NCBI RefSeq assembly: GCF_001507545.1
Contig: NZ_LQBP01000002.1
Coordinates: forward strand, 62,001-126,000
Direction: 5' to 3'
Length of the DNA stretch: 64,000 nucleotides
Source of the DNA: Ruegeria profundi
GTDB taxonomy: Bacteria > Pseudomonadota > Alphaproteobacteria > Rhodobacterales > Rhodobacteraceae
In this document: positions 1 through 7,783 of the stretch, one piece after another
How positions within the stretch are numbered: position 1 is the first letter of the stretch
Layout: every line of letters starts with the position of its first letter
Position numbers and translations under genes: made by a program
Notes under the pieces: generated by a model
The model's database searches: none
Told to the model about the DNA's origin: nothing
The model's input: only the letters and a program-made list of their open reading frames with translations

Positions 1-370
1 GGCAAGCAAACTCAAGTGGTGATCCCAAACCGCCGTTCTGAAAAAACGTGGATAAGTCCATACCTATGCCGCAGAAAGCTGGGTTTCAGAAAAAAATGTA
101 AAAACAGCTAGAATGGACAGCTTTGAGACAGTGTTTCAGCTGCAAACCACCGACCTAGCCAATTCAACCGGATGCGCACTGGTTTGGGTAAAAAAATCAG
201 TAAAACAATGTCTTAGGCAATGGTCGCAGGCAAACAATCTCGGAGGGACTAAGTTTTAAGGCAAACTTGACCTGACAGTCGCCGCAGTGAATGTGGCTGA
301 CAGTCAGGTCAGATCGAAACCCCTTGAACTTATCAGTCAGTCCTTGGCACGGCAGTTACTTGATCGGCTT
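1..370. other. Intergenic region left of the chemotaxis operon
   Basis: No gene is supported here. Positions 269-280 and 299-310 form an imperfect inverted repeat (GACCTGACAGTC against GACAGTCAGGTC, one internal mismatch, 18-nt loop). It lies just past the 3' end of the minus-strand chemotaxis operon, so it could act as its terminator, but no T-tract follows on the minus strand. The rest is A-rich and shows no recognisable signal. Confidence 0.5.
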
Positions 371-703
371 TTAACCCTTCTCTGCCTGTAGGTGTTGTTC
401 TTCGGGATACTCCAACCGATCTCGCAACGATTGCAGTTTTATCTTTTGGATTGCGGTTTGCAGGTTTGGTTCTGCCTGTACCGCAAGGCGCTCGAATACT
501 TCTTCCAGCGCGGCAAGTGTTTGAACCATAAGGTCCAAGCTTTGCAGCGTCGTTTTCGTTTTTTGCTTTGATGATGCTGCCTGCTGAGAAGAAAAACCTT
601 CCAGGATCATCTCTTCTAGGTTCAAAGCCTGTTCGCGAAGCCGTTTCATTTCCGGCGAAAAACGCGCAAAGATTTTTCGCTCTTCCGTCGTAACATCCCT
701 CAT
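371..703 (-). CDS. Small helical protein, last gene of the chemotaxis operon
   Basis: I do not recognise this 110-residue protein. It is very rich in Glu, Gln, Lys and Leu, has no membrane segment or signal peptide, and should be almost entirely alpha-helical, probably a coiled coil or helical bundle. Its ATG overlaps the stop of the upstream cheY by four bases (ATGA), so it is translationally coupled to the chemotaxis operon and is very likely expressed with it. A role as a receiver partner or phosphatase-like helper is only a guess from position and predicted fold. It lacks the motifs of CheZ, CheD or CheX that I could recognise. Confidence 0.7.
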   Translation of the reverse strand: MRDVTTEERKIFARFSPEMKRLREQALNLEEMILEGFSSQQAASSKQKTKTTLQSLDLMVQTLAALEEVFERLAVQAEPNLQTAIQKIKLQSLRDRLEYPEEQHLQAEKG

Positions 704-1086
704 AGCCGGCCCACCACCTGCTCGATACTTGTTTTTAAAGACGATACAGTAAAAGGTTTCTTAACGAGGTTGTTCATTCCCAATCGGCGTCCTGCATCCA
801 GAATTTCTTGCGTCGGCTTGCCTGTAATAAGTATAAAGCCAATTCTTTGTGTGACCCTTGTTGTGCGCAACGATTTCAAAAGACCAAGGCCATCCATACC
901 CGGCATGTTGTAATCAGACAAAACCAAATGTACTGGGTTAGCAACAAGCTTCCGCAGCGCAGTTTCCCCCGAGTTTTCTACAAAATAGTTCGCAATCCCT
1001 ATTTCATCCAGCGCCTGGGTAATGACGCCACGGCTGGTCGACATGTCATCAACGACCATCACACGCAGACTCGATTTTAGGCTCAT
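700..1086 (-). CDS. cheY: CheY-like single-domain response regulator (second copy)
   Basis: This 128-residue protein is a lone receiver domain. The acidic pocket is VVDD (13-14), the phosphoacceptor is Asp58 in LSDYNMPGMDG, the switch Thr lies in ILITGKP, and the conserved Lys is in KKPF. It should accept phosphate from CheA and act on the flagellar motor or as a phosphate sink. The start was set at 1086 because GAAGGAA precedes that ATG; a longer reading would run into cheR. It sits between cheR and a small coupled ORF. Its sequence differs clearly from the other CheY in this operon, so the two probably divide roles, as in other alphaproteobacteria with several CheYs. Confidence 0.9.
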   Translation of the reverse strand: MSLKSSLRVMVVDDMSTSRGVITQALDEIGIANYFVENSGETALRKLVANPVHLVLSDYNMPGMDGLGLLKSLRTTRVTQRIGFILITGKPTQEILDAGRRLGMNNLVKKPFTVSSLKTSIEQVVGRL

Positions 1087-1130
1087 TTTGATATTCCTTC
1101 TTTTTTCACTCAGACCTGTTCTCGCCCCGG

Positions 1131-1985
1131 TCATGAAATTCGTTGATACGTGGTGATGCCGGTTCCTCTGAAGCGTTGAAGCGCCGGGCCTGAAAGCCTT
1201 TCAGAGTGTCCGAGGAACAGAAATCCATCCGGTGTCAGAGCGTTAGCGAAAGCCATCCACACGTTTTGTTGCGTCTCTTTGTCGAAGTAAATGGCGACAT
1301 TTCGACAGAAAATCGCATCGAATTTGCCAGAAAACGGAAACGGCTTGATAAGGTTGAGTGTTCCGAACCGAACGAGGCTGGTCACTTCATCCGGCAGGCG
1401 CGGCGCAAGACTGCCGCCACCCGTTACAATGTTGGCGTAGATCTTGGGAATTTGGGCCAAGTCTTTCGGTCCATACTCTGCGGCAATCGCCTGACGTACA
1501 ACAACCGGGTCGATATCTGTTCCCAAAACCTTGATATCCAGCTTGTGTGCGTTTGGGCATAGAGCGTGCAGAACGATGGCAATCGAATAGGGTTCGGGTC
1601 CTGTAGAGCACCCCGCGGACCAAATTCTCACACGTTTACCGTTCTGTGCGGCATTCAAAAGTGGTGGAAGAACCTCATCCCTGAGCGTTTCGAAATGGTG
1701 CGCTTCTCTGAAAAATTGCGTGACGTTGGTTGTCAGCAAACACAGCAACTCGGTACGTTCTTCTGCCGAACCCGCGTCATCCAGAATATCAAGGTAGTCT
1801 GAAAACGACCCGATCTGCAGACTCCGGAGCCGTCTTGATAACCGCGAACGAACCAAAGGTTTCTTGTTGTCCGACAGGCTGAGCCCGAAATGCTTTTTTG
1901 CGTAGACTGCAATCTTTGCGAACTCTCGATCACCAAGCTGAACTTCCTCGGTCGCGTTCGACGCAGCTGTTGATACAGATCGCAT
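1131..1985 (-). CDS. cheR: Chemoreceptor glutamate methyltransferase CheR
   Basis: CheR transfers methyl groups from S-adenosylmethionine to glutamates on chemoreceptors, giving adaptation. The 284-residue protein has the N-terminal helical CheR domain (about 20-75; RSRLSRRLR is its basic receptor-facing helix). A Rossmann SAM-binding domain follows, with VRIWSAGCSTGPEPYS as the glycine-rich loop, LGTDIDP, and FDAIFCRNVAIYF near the catalytic site. Length is normal. The ATG shares one base with the cheW stop (TGATG). No cheB methylesterase is visible in the window, so the demethylating partner must be encoded further left or elsewhere. Confidence 0.96.
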   Translation of the reverse strand: MRSVSTAASNATEEVQLGDREFAKIAVYAKKHFGLSLSDNKKPLVRSRLSRRLRSLQIGSFSDYLDILDDAGSAEERTELLCLLTTNVTQFFREAHHFETLRDEVLPPLLNAAQNGKRVRIWSAGCSTGPEPYSIAIVLHALCPNAHKLDIKVLGTDIDPVVVRQAIAAEYGPKDLAQIPKIYANIVTGGGSLAPRLPDEVTSLVRFGTLNLIKPFPFSGKFDAIFCRNVAIYFDKETQQNVWMAFANALTPDGFLFLGHSERLSGPALQRFRGTGITTYQRIS

Positions 1986-2449
1986 CAAACCTCGTCCTTG
2001 TCTGGAAATCCGACCGCGTTCAGGTTAACGATACGGATCATTTGATCATTCTTCGAGATGATGCCCTGAATGAATTCCATCGTGTCTCGACTATCGACTG
2101 ATGGCGTGTCTTGGATTTCTTCTGGATTGATCGAGATGATTTCCGAAACAGCCTCGGCTAGCAGCCCCAAAAGGTTGCCATCCAAGTTGACCACGATGAC
2201 AACATCACGCTCACTCGCGTCGGACCGCGCCAAACCCAAGCGCGACGCCAAATCGTAGATCGGGATCACAGCACCGCGTAGGTTCATGACCCCCAGCACA
2301 TAATGCGGGGCATGCGGCAAGATCGTAACCGGGGACCAGCGTCGTATCTCGCGAATCTGATTGATCCTGAGACAAAAGACCTGATCTGCCACAGAAAACG
2401 TAACGTATTCCTGAACGGCGCTGTGTTGTTCTTCTAGTTGTACCTGCAT
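1985..2449 (-). CDS. cheW: Chemotaxis coupling protein CheW
   Basis: CheW bridges chemoreceptors and CheA. The 154-residue protein is a single CheW domain: the opening strand EYVTFSVADQVFCLRINQIREI, the conserved VLGVMNLRGAVIPIYDLASRLG (about 60-80), and a C-terminal segment with VSEIISI. The start at 2449 is preceded by AGGAGG at ideal distance; an in-frame GTG six codons upstream lies before that ribosome site and was rejected. It is followed directly by cheR with one shared base, and preceded by cheA. Confidence 0.96.
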   Translation of the reverse strand: MQVQLEEQHSAVQEYVTFSVADQVFCLRINQIREIRRWSPVTILPHAPHYVLGVMNLRGAVIPIYDLASRLGLARSDASERDVVIVVNLDGNLLGLLAEAVSEIISINPEEIQDTPSVDSRDTMEFIQGIISKNDQMIRIVNLNAVGFPDKDEV

Positions 2450-2468
2450 GTGAAATCCTCCTTTCACA

Positions 2469-4523
2469 TTAAGCCAGAGCCTTGGCAGCCGGAGCCTCTG
2501 CCAATATGCTTTCGGGGTCCAAAATCATTGCGATCTTGCCGTCTCCGAGTATTGTGGCCGCAGCCACACCGGCAGTTTCGCCACAAACTCCGTCCAGGCT
2601 CTTGATTACCACCTGCCTTTGGTCATGGATTGTATCGACCGCCAACGCACCGCAGCCTCCCATTTGCGTTTCCACCAACAAAAAGACGGCGTTCAGGGGA
2701 TCGCGGCTTTCGGCGCGCAGGCCAAGCACTTGGGCAACATCGAAAATTGGTACAAAGCTGCCCCGGACCGAAAGCATGTTCTCTTTTGGACCAAGACAGT
2801 GAACTGCGCCCTCGGTTGCTCGGATTGTTTCGATGATCGAGGTTATGGGAACAACCATCGTTTGATCCGCAACGGACACCACCATCCCATCCATCACCGC
2901 CATCGTTAGTGGTAAAATGATGGTAAAGACCGTGCCCGCACCAGGTGTCGACGAAATGGTGATGCGACCGCCAAGCGCCATGACAGAGTTTCGCACAACA
3001 TCCATCCCAACACCGCGCCCGGATAAATTTGAAACCTCTGAAGCAGTAGAAAATCCCGGCAGAAATAACAGGCTGTCTATCTCGCTGTCGGAAAGATCGG
3101 CGTCTCTGGGAATAAGATTCTTCTCAACGGCTATTTCCCGGATTTTCTCGCGGTTTAAGCCCGCTCCATCGTCTCTGATCTCTATGGAAACGCTTCCGGA
3201 CCGGTGCGACGCCGTCAGGCGAATTTCACCATCCTCGGATTTACCTGCGGCTAGCCTTGCCTCGGGTTTTTCGATGCCATGATCCACTGCATTGCGGAGG
3301 ATGTGGGTCATCGGGTCCGTCAGACGCTCGATTACGGTTTTGTCCACCTCGGTGGCGTCACCTTCTGTTACTAGCCGCGTTACTTTACCGGTCGCCGCTG
3401 AAGCCTCGCGCACAATTCTGGCCATGCGCTGAAACAAGGGTTTCACAGGTTGCGCACGGATGGCCATAACGCATTCCTGAATTTCCCGCGCCAGCGATTT
3501 GAAAGCTTCAAGTTCGTTTTCTACCGCGCGTAAGTCGTCTACATCCAGGTTGTGAATTTGCTGCGCAAGCATCGAGTGATTGATAATCAACTCTCCGACA
3601 GTATTGATAAGCCGATCCACCCGTTCAAGATCCACCCGGAGCGTCGAATTGGCAGCCTTGGCGTCCGGTTTCGCAGAAGCCTTGGCGTTGGGCGTTGAAG
3701 TGTTCGACGACTGTTTGGTGTGTTCCGAGGAATTGTCCTTGACAGATGATGCATCAACAGAAGTATCTAAACCCGGGTCTTCTTTTGATCCGGCGACTTC
3801 TTCTGAGATTTCCAGATCGCACAGGCCGTGGACAAACTCGAAAACAGAATCGACGACGGCCTCGGACTTGTCTGTTGTGAGTCTGATCTCCCATGAAAGA
3901 TATGCTTCTTCATGGTCAAATGATTCCAGCTTTGGCAGCCGGCTTTCGTCCAAAGTGACGTCGATCTCGCCCAATTCGGCCAATGCCTGGAACAGAAAGA
4001 GCGGCTCATTACCGCTGTCGTATAATGTCGCATGCGGACGGAAACGGATTAAAAATGAGGCTTGGCTTGGCTGATCGTCTGTAAAACCAAGGTCCAGCAC
4101 CATCGGTTGAAAATCCGACAGGTCAACTTCTTCGCCAAGCCCTTCAGCTTCGAGGTAAGCTTGCAGCTCGTTTGTCACTGCACCGTGTGTTTCCGGATCT
4201 GCAGGCTTGCCGCCCCGCGCTTCGACCACCAGATCGGATAAATTATCGCTGGCCCGTAAAAGCAGTTGCGCCAGTTTCCCATCGAGCTTCTGGTTTTCCG
4301 AGCGCAGGCCGTCGAACACGGTTTCAAACGTGTGGGCAAACCCCACCAGCTTATCGAGCCCAAAGGCGCCGGCCCCGCCCTTGATGGAATGAACGGCGCG
4401 AAAAACGGCGTTCACCGTCTCTCCGTCCCAATTTCCGTCATCAATGGCTGTAAGACCCTCATCAATCGCTTCGAGGAGTTCTTCGCATTCTTCAAAAAAC
4501 GTGTCTTGAATTGAACTGCTCAT
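2469..4523 (-). CDS. cheA: Chemotaxis histidine kinase CheA
   Basis: CheA autophosphorylates in response to receptor state and passes phosphate to CheY. The 684-residue protein has, in order: an HPt domain with His45 in FRAVHSIKGG; a middle P2-like domain (about 130-250); a low-complexity Ser/Lys/Asp linker; a dimerisation helix pair (LERVDRLINTVGELII onward); the HATPase domain with N box HILRNAVDHGIE, G1 DDGAGL and G2 GRGVGMD; and a C-terminal CheW-like domain. The start at 4523 lies one base after the cheY stop (TAA C ATG). Length is typical. No attached receiver domain is present, unlike hybrid CheA-CheY forms. Confidence 0.97.
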   Translation of the reverse strand: MSSSIQDTFFEECEELLEAIDEGLTAIDDGNWDGETVNAVFRAVHSIKGGAGAFGLDKLVGFAHTFETVFDGLRSENQKLDGKLAQLLLRASDNLSDLVVEARGGKPADPETHGAVTNELQAYLEAEGLGEEVDLSDFQPMVLDLGFTDDQPSQASFLIRFRPHATLYDSGNEPLFLFQALAELGEIDVTLDESRLPKLESFDHEEAYLSWEIRLTTDKSEAVVDSVFEFVHGLCDLEISEEVAGSKEDPGLDTSVDASSVKDNSSEHTKQSSNTSTPNAKASAKPDAKAANSTLRVDLERVDRLINTVGELIINHSMLAQQIHNLDVDDLRAVENELEAFKSLAREIQECVMAIRAQPVKPLFQRMARIVREASAATGKVTRLVTEGDATEVDKTVIERLTDPMTHILRNAVDHGIEKPEARLAAGKSEDGEIRLTASHRSGSVSIEIRDDGAGLNREKIREIAVEKNLIPRDADLSDSEIDSLLFLPGFSTASEVSNLSGRGVGMDVVRNSVMALGGRITISSTPGAGTVFTIILPLTMAVMDGMVVSVADQTMVVPITSIIETIRATEGAVHCLGPKENMLSVRGSFVPIFDVAQVLGLRAESRDPLNAVFLLVETQMGGCGALAVDTIHDQRQVVIKSLDGVCGETAGVAAATILGDGKIAMILDPESILAEAPAAKALA

Positions 4524-4524
4524 G

Positions 4525-4899
4525 TTAACCCGCCATTCCTGCCACACGTTTGATGGCAAAGATCAGAGATTCGTCATCGAAGGGTTTACCAATCCAGCCT
4601 GTTGCGCCTGCGCCCCTCACACGGGCTTTCACCTCAGCCGAGCTTTCGGTAGTGAGCACAAGAATCGGAACCCGCGTTGCGATTTTCTTGCCGCGCAACG
4701 TTTCGATCACACCGTATCCGTCCATTCGAGGCATGTTTATGTCCGTGATCACGACATCCGGCTTTGTTTTTGCAAAGGTCTCTACACCTTCTTGACCATC
4801 TTCAGCGGTGATGACCTCGAAACCGGCCTCAGAAAGCGTCTCGCTCAGCAAGGAACGGATGGTTCTGGAGTCGTCAATCGCAAGTACTTTGGTTTTCAT
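4525..4899 (-). CDS. cheY: CheY-like response regulator (first copy)
   Basis: A 124-residue stand-alone receiver: AIDDSRT gives the acidic pair (Asp9-10), Asp53 in ITDINMPRMDG is the phosphoacceptor, VLTTES holds the switch Thr, and GKPFDD the conserved Lys. It starts at 4899, overlapping the STAS gene stop in ATGA, and ends one base before cheA, so it is strongly coupled to both. It is closer to the classical motor-type CheY pattern than the second copy at the other end of the operon. Confidence 0.95.
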   Translation of the reverse strand: MKTKVLAIDDSRTIRSLLSETLSEAGFEVITAEDGQEGVETFAKTKPDVVITDINMPRMDGYGVIETLRGKKIATRVPILVLTTESSAEVKARVRGAGATGWIGKPFDDESLIFAIKRVAGMAG

Positions 4900-5183
4900 C
4901 AGATGCCCTCGAATTGAAATGTCGTTTCGCTTACGCCAAGGGTGCGCAGCGCATGTCGGCATTCATCGCCGACGCCTGTAAGAATGAAGCTTTGTTCGGC
5001 CTCCGCCCAATGGCGGCGAGCAGCAAGCAGGATTTGCAGGCAGCGGGTCGGAATGTGCCTCAGGTCCGAGCAATCAATCGAGACCGGTTGGATCGCCCCG
5101 ATTTGCAGAAACTCGACCATCGGCCCAGTGTCGCCGGACGCTTCTGACTGCGTTAATTCATAAGTTCTAACAGGTTTGCTCAT
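4899..5183 (-). CDS. STAS-domain protein heading the chemotaxis operon
   Basis: A 94-residue protein that resembles the STAS fold of anti-anti-sigma factors: the strand VSIDCSDLRHIPTRCLQILLAARRHW matches the conserved 'D-x-S...G...L' switch region, although the usual Ser/Thr is not obvious in the short LRHIPTR loop. The start was set at 5183 (MSKPVRTYELTQ); the upstream in-frame sequence has no ribosome site. Such genes often lead alphaproteobacterial che operons, but their job there is not settled. It could antagonise an anti-sigma or bind a chemotaxis protein. It is the first gene of the operon, with a 302-base gap upstream. Confidence 0.75.
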   Translation of the reverse strand: MSKPVRTYELTQSEASGDTGPMVEFLQIGAIQPVSIDCSDLRHIPTRCLQILLAARRHWAEAEQSFILTGVGDECRHALRTLGVSETTFQFEGI

Positions 5184-5485
5184 CTTAGACCGCTCGCTTC
5201 CGAATGCGTGCCAGAGACAACAGGCACTTCGAAGGTGATTAGCGGCCACGAATTAACATTTGCTTTCTCAAGTCCGAAGAAATGCGCAACTCACGTCTCT
5301 GACGTCGTGGTATCTCTTGCTGCCAATTGGTCCCTTTCCGGAACCAGCGCAATTTTGTGGCAAAGCAACGTCAAACTATTCGAGAGGATGGCGAATTTGA
5401 TGACCATCGCAATCTCTATGGTGGAAAATCCTGTTGTTCTGGCTCTAAATAGGGCCGGATTTTCGCCTATCGTGGGAACTGTGGC
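5184..5485. other. Divergent intergenic region, che operon / epimerase
   Basis: This gap must hold the promoter of the minus-strand chemotaxis operon and that of the plus-strand epimerase. I see no convincing hexamer pair, repeat or operator in it, and no small ORF with a ribosome site. Confidence 0.5.
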
Positions 5486-6535
5486 ATGCAGAGTGTTCTT
5501 ATCACCGGTTCGGCCGGTTTTATCGGCTTTCACCTGAGTAAGCTGCTGCTGGCGCATGGCTTCCGAGTGGTGGGTCTGGATGACCTGAACGACTATTATG
5601 ATGTTTCTCTGAAAGAGGCCCGCCATGACATGCTGTCCCGTGAGCCTGATGGTGAAAACTTCACTCCGGTGATTGGCAAAGTTGAAACCCCCGGTTTGCT
5701 GATGGATCTGTTCAGGGATCACGGGTTTGACTATGTCATCCACCTCGCGGCGCAGGCGGGTGTACGCTATTCGATCGAAAATCCGCGTTCTTATTTGGAA
5801 AGCAACCTGATCGGAACATTCGAAATTCTCGAAGCGGCGCGTGCTTATCCTCCGAAACATATGCTGCTGGCTTCCACGTCTTCGGCCTTTGGGGCCAATA
5901 CCGAGATGCCCTACAAGGAAACACAGCGCGCGGATCACCAGATGTCGTTTTACGCCGCGACCAAGAAATCGACCGAGAGCATGGCGCATTCTTATGCGCA
6001 TCTGTTCGATCTGCCAGTCACCATGTTCCGTTTTTTTACCGTCTATGGCCCCTGGGGACGTCCGGACATGGCGCTGTTCAAGTTCACCAAGGCGATCCTC
6101 GCGGGCCGTCCGATCGACGTGTACAACCATGGCGATATGAAGCGTGATTTTACCTATGTCGAAGATTTGATTGAGGCAATCCGACTGTTGATGGATGCGA
6201 TCCCCAAGCGCCCCGTGGATGGGCTGATACCGGAAGGGGACAGCCTGTCGCCCGTTGCCCCTTATCGGGTGGTGAATATCGGCAACAACGATTCCGTCCA
6301 TCTGACTGCGTTTATTAAGGCCATTGAAGCGGCCACTGGCATTGAGGCAAAGAAAAATATGCTGCCGATGCAACCCGGTGATGTGCCCGCGACTTGGGCG
6401 GATGCATCGCTGCTCAGGGATTTGACCGGGTATCAGCCCAAAACGTCGGTGGAGGAGGGCGTTGCAGAATTCGTGAAATGGTATCGCGACTATTACCGCC
6501 CAAATGCAGCAGGCGCGGATCGGGCCAACGGATAG
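5486..6535 (+). CDS. NAD-dependent epimerase, UDP-glucuronate 4-epimerase type
   Basis: An extended short-chain dehydrogenase/reductase of 349 residues. GSAGFIGFHLSKLLL (8-22) is the NAD-binding GxxGxxG loop, ASTSSAFG contains the catalytic Ser/Thr, and YAATKKS is the YxxxK pair. The segment RFFTVYGPWGRPDMALFKFTKAI is typical of UDP-glucuronate/UDP-galacturonate 4-epimerases of the CapI/LspL group. It would make UDP-galacturonate for lipopolysaccharide or capsule. It stands alone here, between the che operon and the thiamine operon. A nucleotide-sugar 6-dehydrogenase occurs 50 kb away in the same window, but no glycosyltransferase is near. The exact sugar is inferred. Confidence 0.88.
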   Translation: MQSVLITGSAGFIGFHLSKLLLAHGFRVVGLDDLNDYYDVSLKEARHDMLSREPDGENFTPVIGKVETPGLLMDLFRDHGFDYVIHLAAQAGVRYSIENPRSYLESNLIGTFEILEAARAYPPKHMLLASTSSAFGANTEMPYKETQRADHQMSFYAATKKSTESMAHSYAHLFDLPVTMFRFFTVYGPWGRPDMALFKFTKAILAGRPIDVYNHGDMKRDFTYVEDLIEAIRLLMDAIPKRPVDGLIPEGDSLSPVAPYRVVNIGNNDSVHLTAFIKAIEAATGIEAKKNMLPMQPGDVPATWADASLLRDLTGYQPKTSVEEGVAEFVKWYRDYYRPNAAGADRANG

Positions 6536-6672
6536 GGGCCGTTTGCCAAGCGCTTGAACCTCGATCGAACGGGTGGCGAAACTTGGGACTGGTCGCCTTT
6601 GCACCAGCTTTATTTAAAGTAAGCACGCCAATCTGGTTGTCTTTTGCTCTGTTTCGCCCTAACTACAAGCCT

Positions 6673-6757
6673 ACCTCGGGGTGCGCGGTCTGCCGTGCTG
6701 AGACGTCTTTAACGAACCCGTAGAACCTGAACCGGCTAGAACCGGCGGAGGGAAGGT
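6673..6757 (+). promoter_or_regulatory. TPP riboswitch (THI element)
   Basis: The aptamer core is directly readable: CGGGGTGC, then GTGCTGAGA, then ACCCGTAGAACCTGA, then CCGGCTAGAACCGGCGGAGGGAAGG, which match the invariant THI-box segments in the right order. A short P1 helix can form between ACCT (6673-6676) and AGGT (6754-6757). It lies 45 bases before thiB. A CATCC stretch near 6766-6772 could pair with GGATG at the thiB ribosome site, which would fit translational repression by thiamine pyrophosphate; this last step is inferred. Confidence 0.95.
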
Positions 6758-6802
6758 TACGGTTTCATCCATCCTTGCCCTCTCGCCGCAATGGAGGATG
6801 AT

Positions 6803-7783
6803 ATGAAACATCTGATGATTGCTGCGGGAATTCTGAGCGCAACTTCGGCTATGGCGGCCGATACACCTCAGCTGACCGTTTATACCTATGACAGTTTTGT
6901 CTCGGATTGGGGTCCGGGGCCGAAAGTAGAAGAAGCTTTCGAAGCCCAATGCGACTGCGACCTGAACCTTGTCGGCGTCGAAGACGGCGCGGCGCTGTTG
7001 TCGCGTGTTCGGCTTGAGGGTGCGAACTCGGACGCCGATGTGGTACTTGGGTTGGACACCAACCTGATCGCAGCGGCGAAGGAAACCGGGTTGTTTGCGC
7101 CCAGTTCAGTACGTGCCGAATACGATTTGCCGATCGAATGGGCGGATGACGTGTTCGTACCTTACGATTGGGGCTATTTCGCGTTTGTACATAATGCGGA
7201 TGCGCCGGCACCGGCCAGTTTCCGCGATCTGGCCGATAGTGAGGCCAAGATCATCATACAAGATCCACGTTCATCGACACCGGGTCTGGGGCTGCTGTTG
7301 TGGGTCAAGGCGGCCTACGGGGATGATGCACCCGAAATCTGGGCCGGACTTGCCGACAATATCGTGACCGTTACCAAAGGCTGGTCCGAGGCTTATGGTC
7401 TGTTTCTGGACGGCGAAGCCGACATGGTCCTCAGCTACACCACGTCGCCCGCCTATCACCTGATCGCAGAAGAGGATGACAGTAAGGCCGCGGCGGCCTT
7501 CGACGAAGGCCACTACATGCAGGTTGAGGTTGCTGCGAAACTGGCCGGAACCGATCAACCTGAACTGTCGGACCAGTTTCTGCGATTCATGGTCTCAGAC
7601 ACTTTCCAGCAAATCATTCCAACCACGAACTGGATGTATCCGGCTGTAATCCCCTCGACGGGATTGCCAGACGGCTTTGACGCATTGATCACTCCGGAAA
7701 AATCCCTGCTTTTCAGCGCTGATGAGGCGGCTTCTGTGCGGGATGAGGCGCTTACGGAATGGTTGGGCGCGCTCAGCCAGTAA
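6803..7783 (+). CDS. thiB: Thiamine ABC transporter, periplasmic binding protein
   Basis: The 326-residue protein binds thiamine (or its phosphates) in the periplasm. It has a signal peptide MKHLMIAAGILSATSAMAA, then the ThiB/TbpA start LTVYTYDSFVSDWGPGPKVEEAFE, and the binding-pocket segment VPYDWGYFAFV. The start at 6803 follows GGAGGATGAT and gives a proper signal peptide; an ATG 12 bases upstream overlaps the ribosome site and was rejected. It is first in thiBPQ, directly under the TPP riboswitch, and thiP begins inside its 3' end. Confidence 0.96.
   Translation: MKHLMIAAGILSATSAMAADTPQLTVYTYDSFVSDWGPGPKVEEAFEAQCDCDLNLVGVEDGAALLSRVRLEGANSDADVVLGLDTNLIAAAKETGLFAPSSVRAEYDLPIEWADDVFVPYDWGYFAFVHNADAPAPASFRDLADSEAKIIIQDPRSSTPGLGLLLWVKAAYGDDAPEIWAGLADNIVTVTKGWSEAYGLFLDGEADMVLSYTTSPAYHLIAEEDDSKAAAAFDEGHYMQVEVAAKLAGTDQPELSDQFLRFMVSDTFQQIIPTTNWMYPAVIPSTGLPDGFDALITPEKSLLFSADEAASVRDEALTEWLGALSQ

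Noticed and set aside
269..310. Inverted repeat as terminator of the che operon
   Set aside because: One mismatch in the stem and no T-run on the minus strand; kept only as a remark in the intergenic entry.
5291..6604. A 437-codon open frame on the minus strand opposite the epimerase
   Set aside because: Composition is that of an antisense frame (His, Arg, Gln rich), with no motifs, and it covers a well supported gene.
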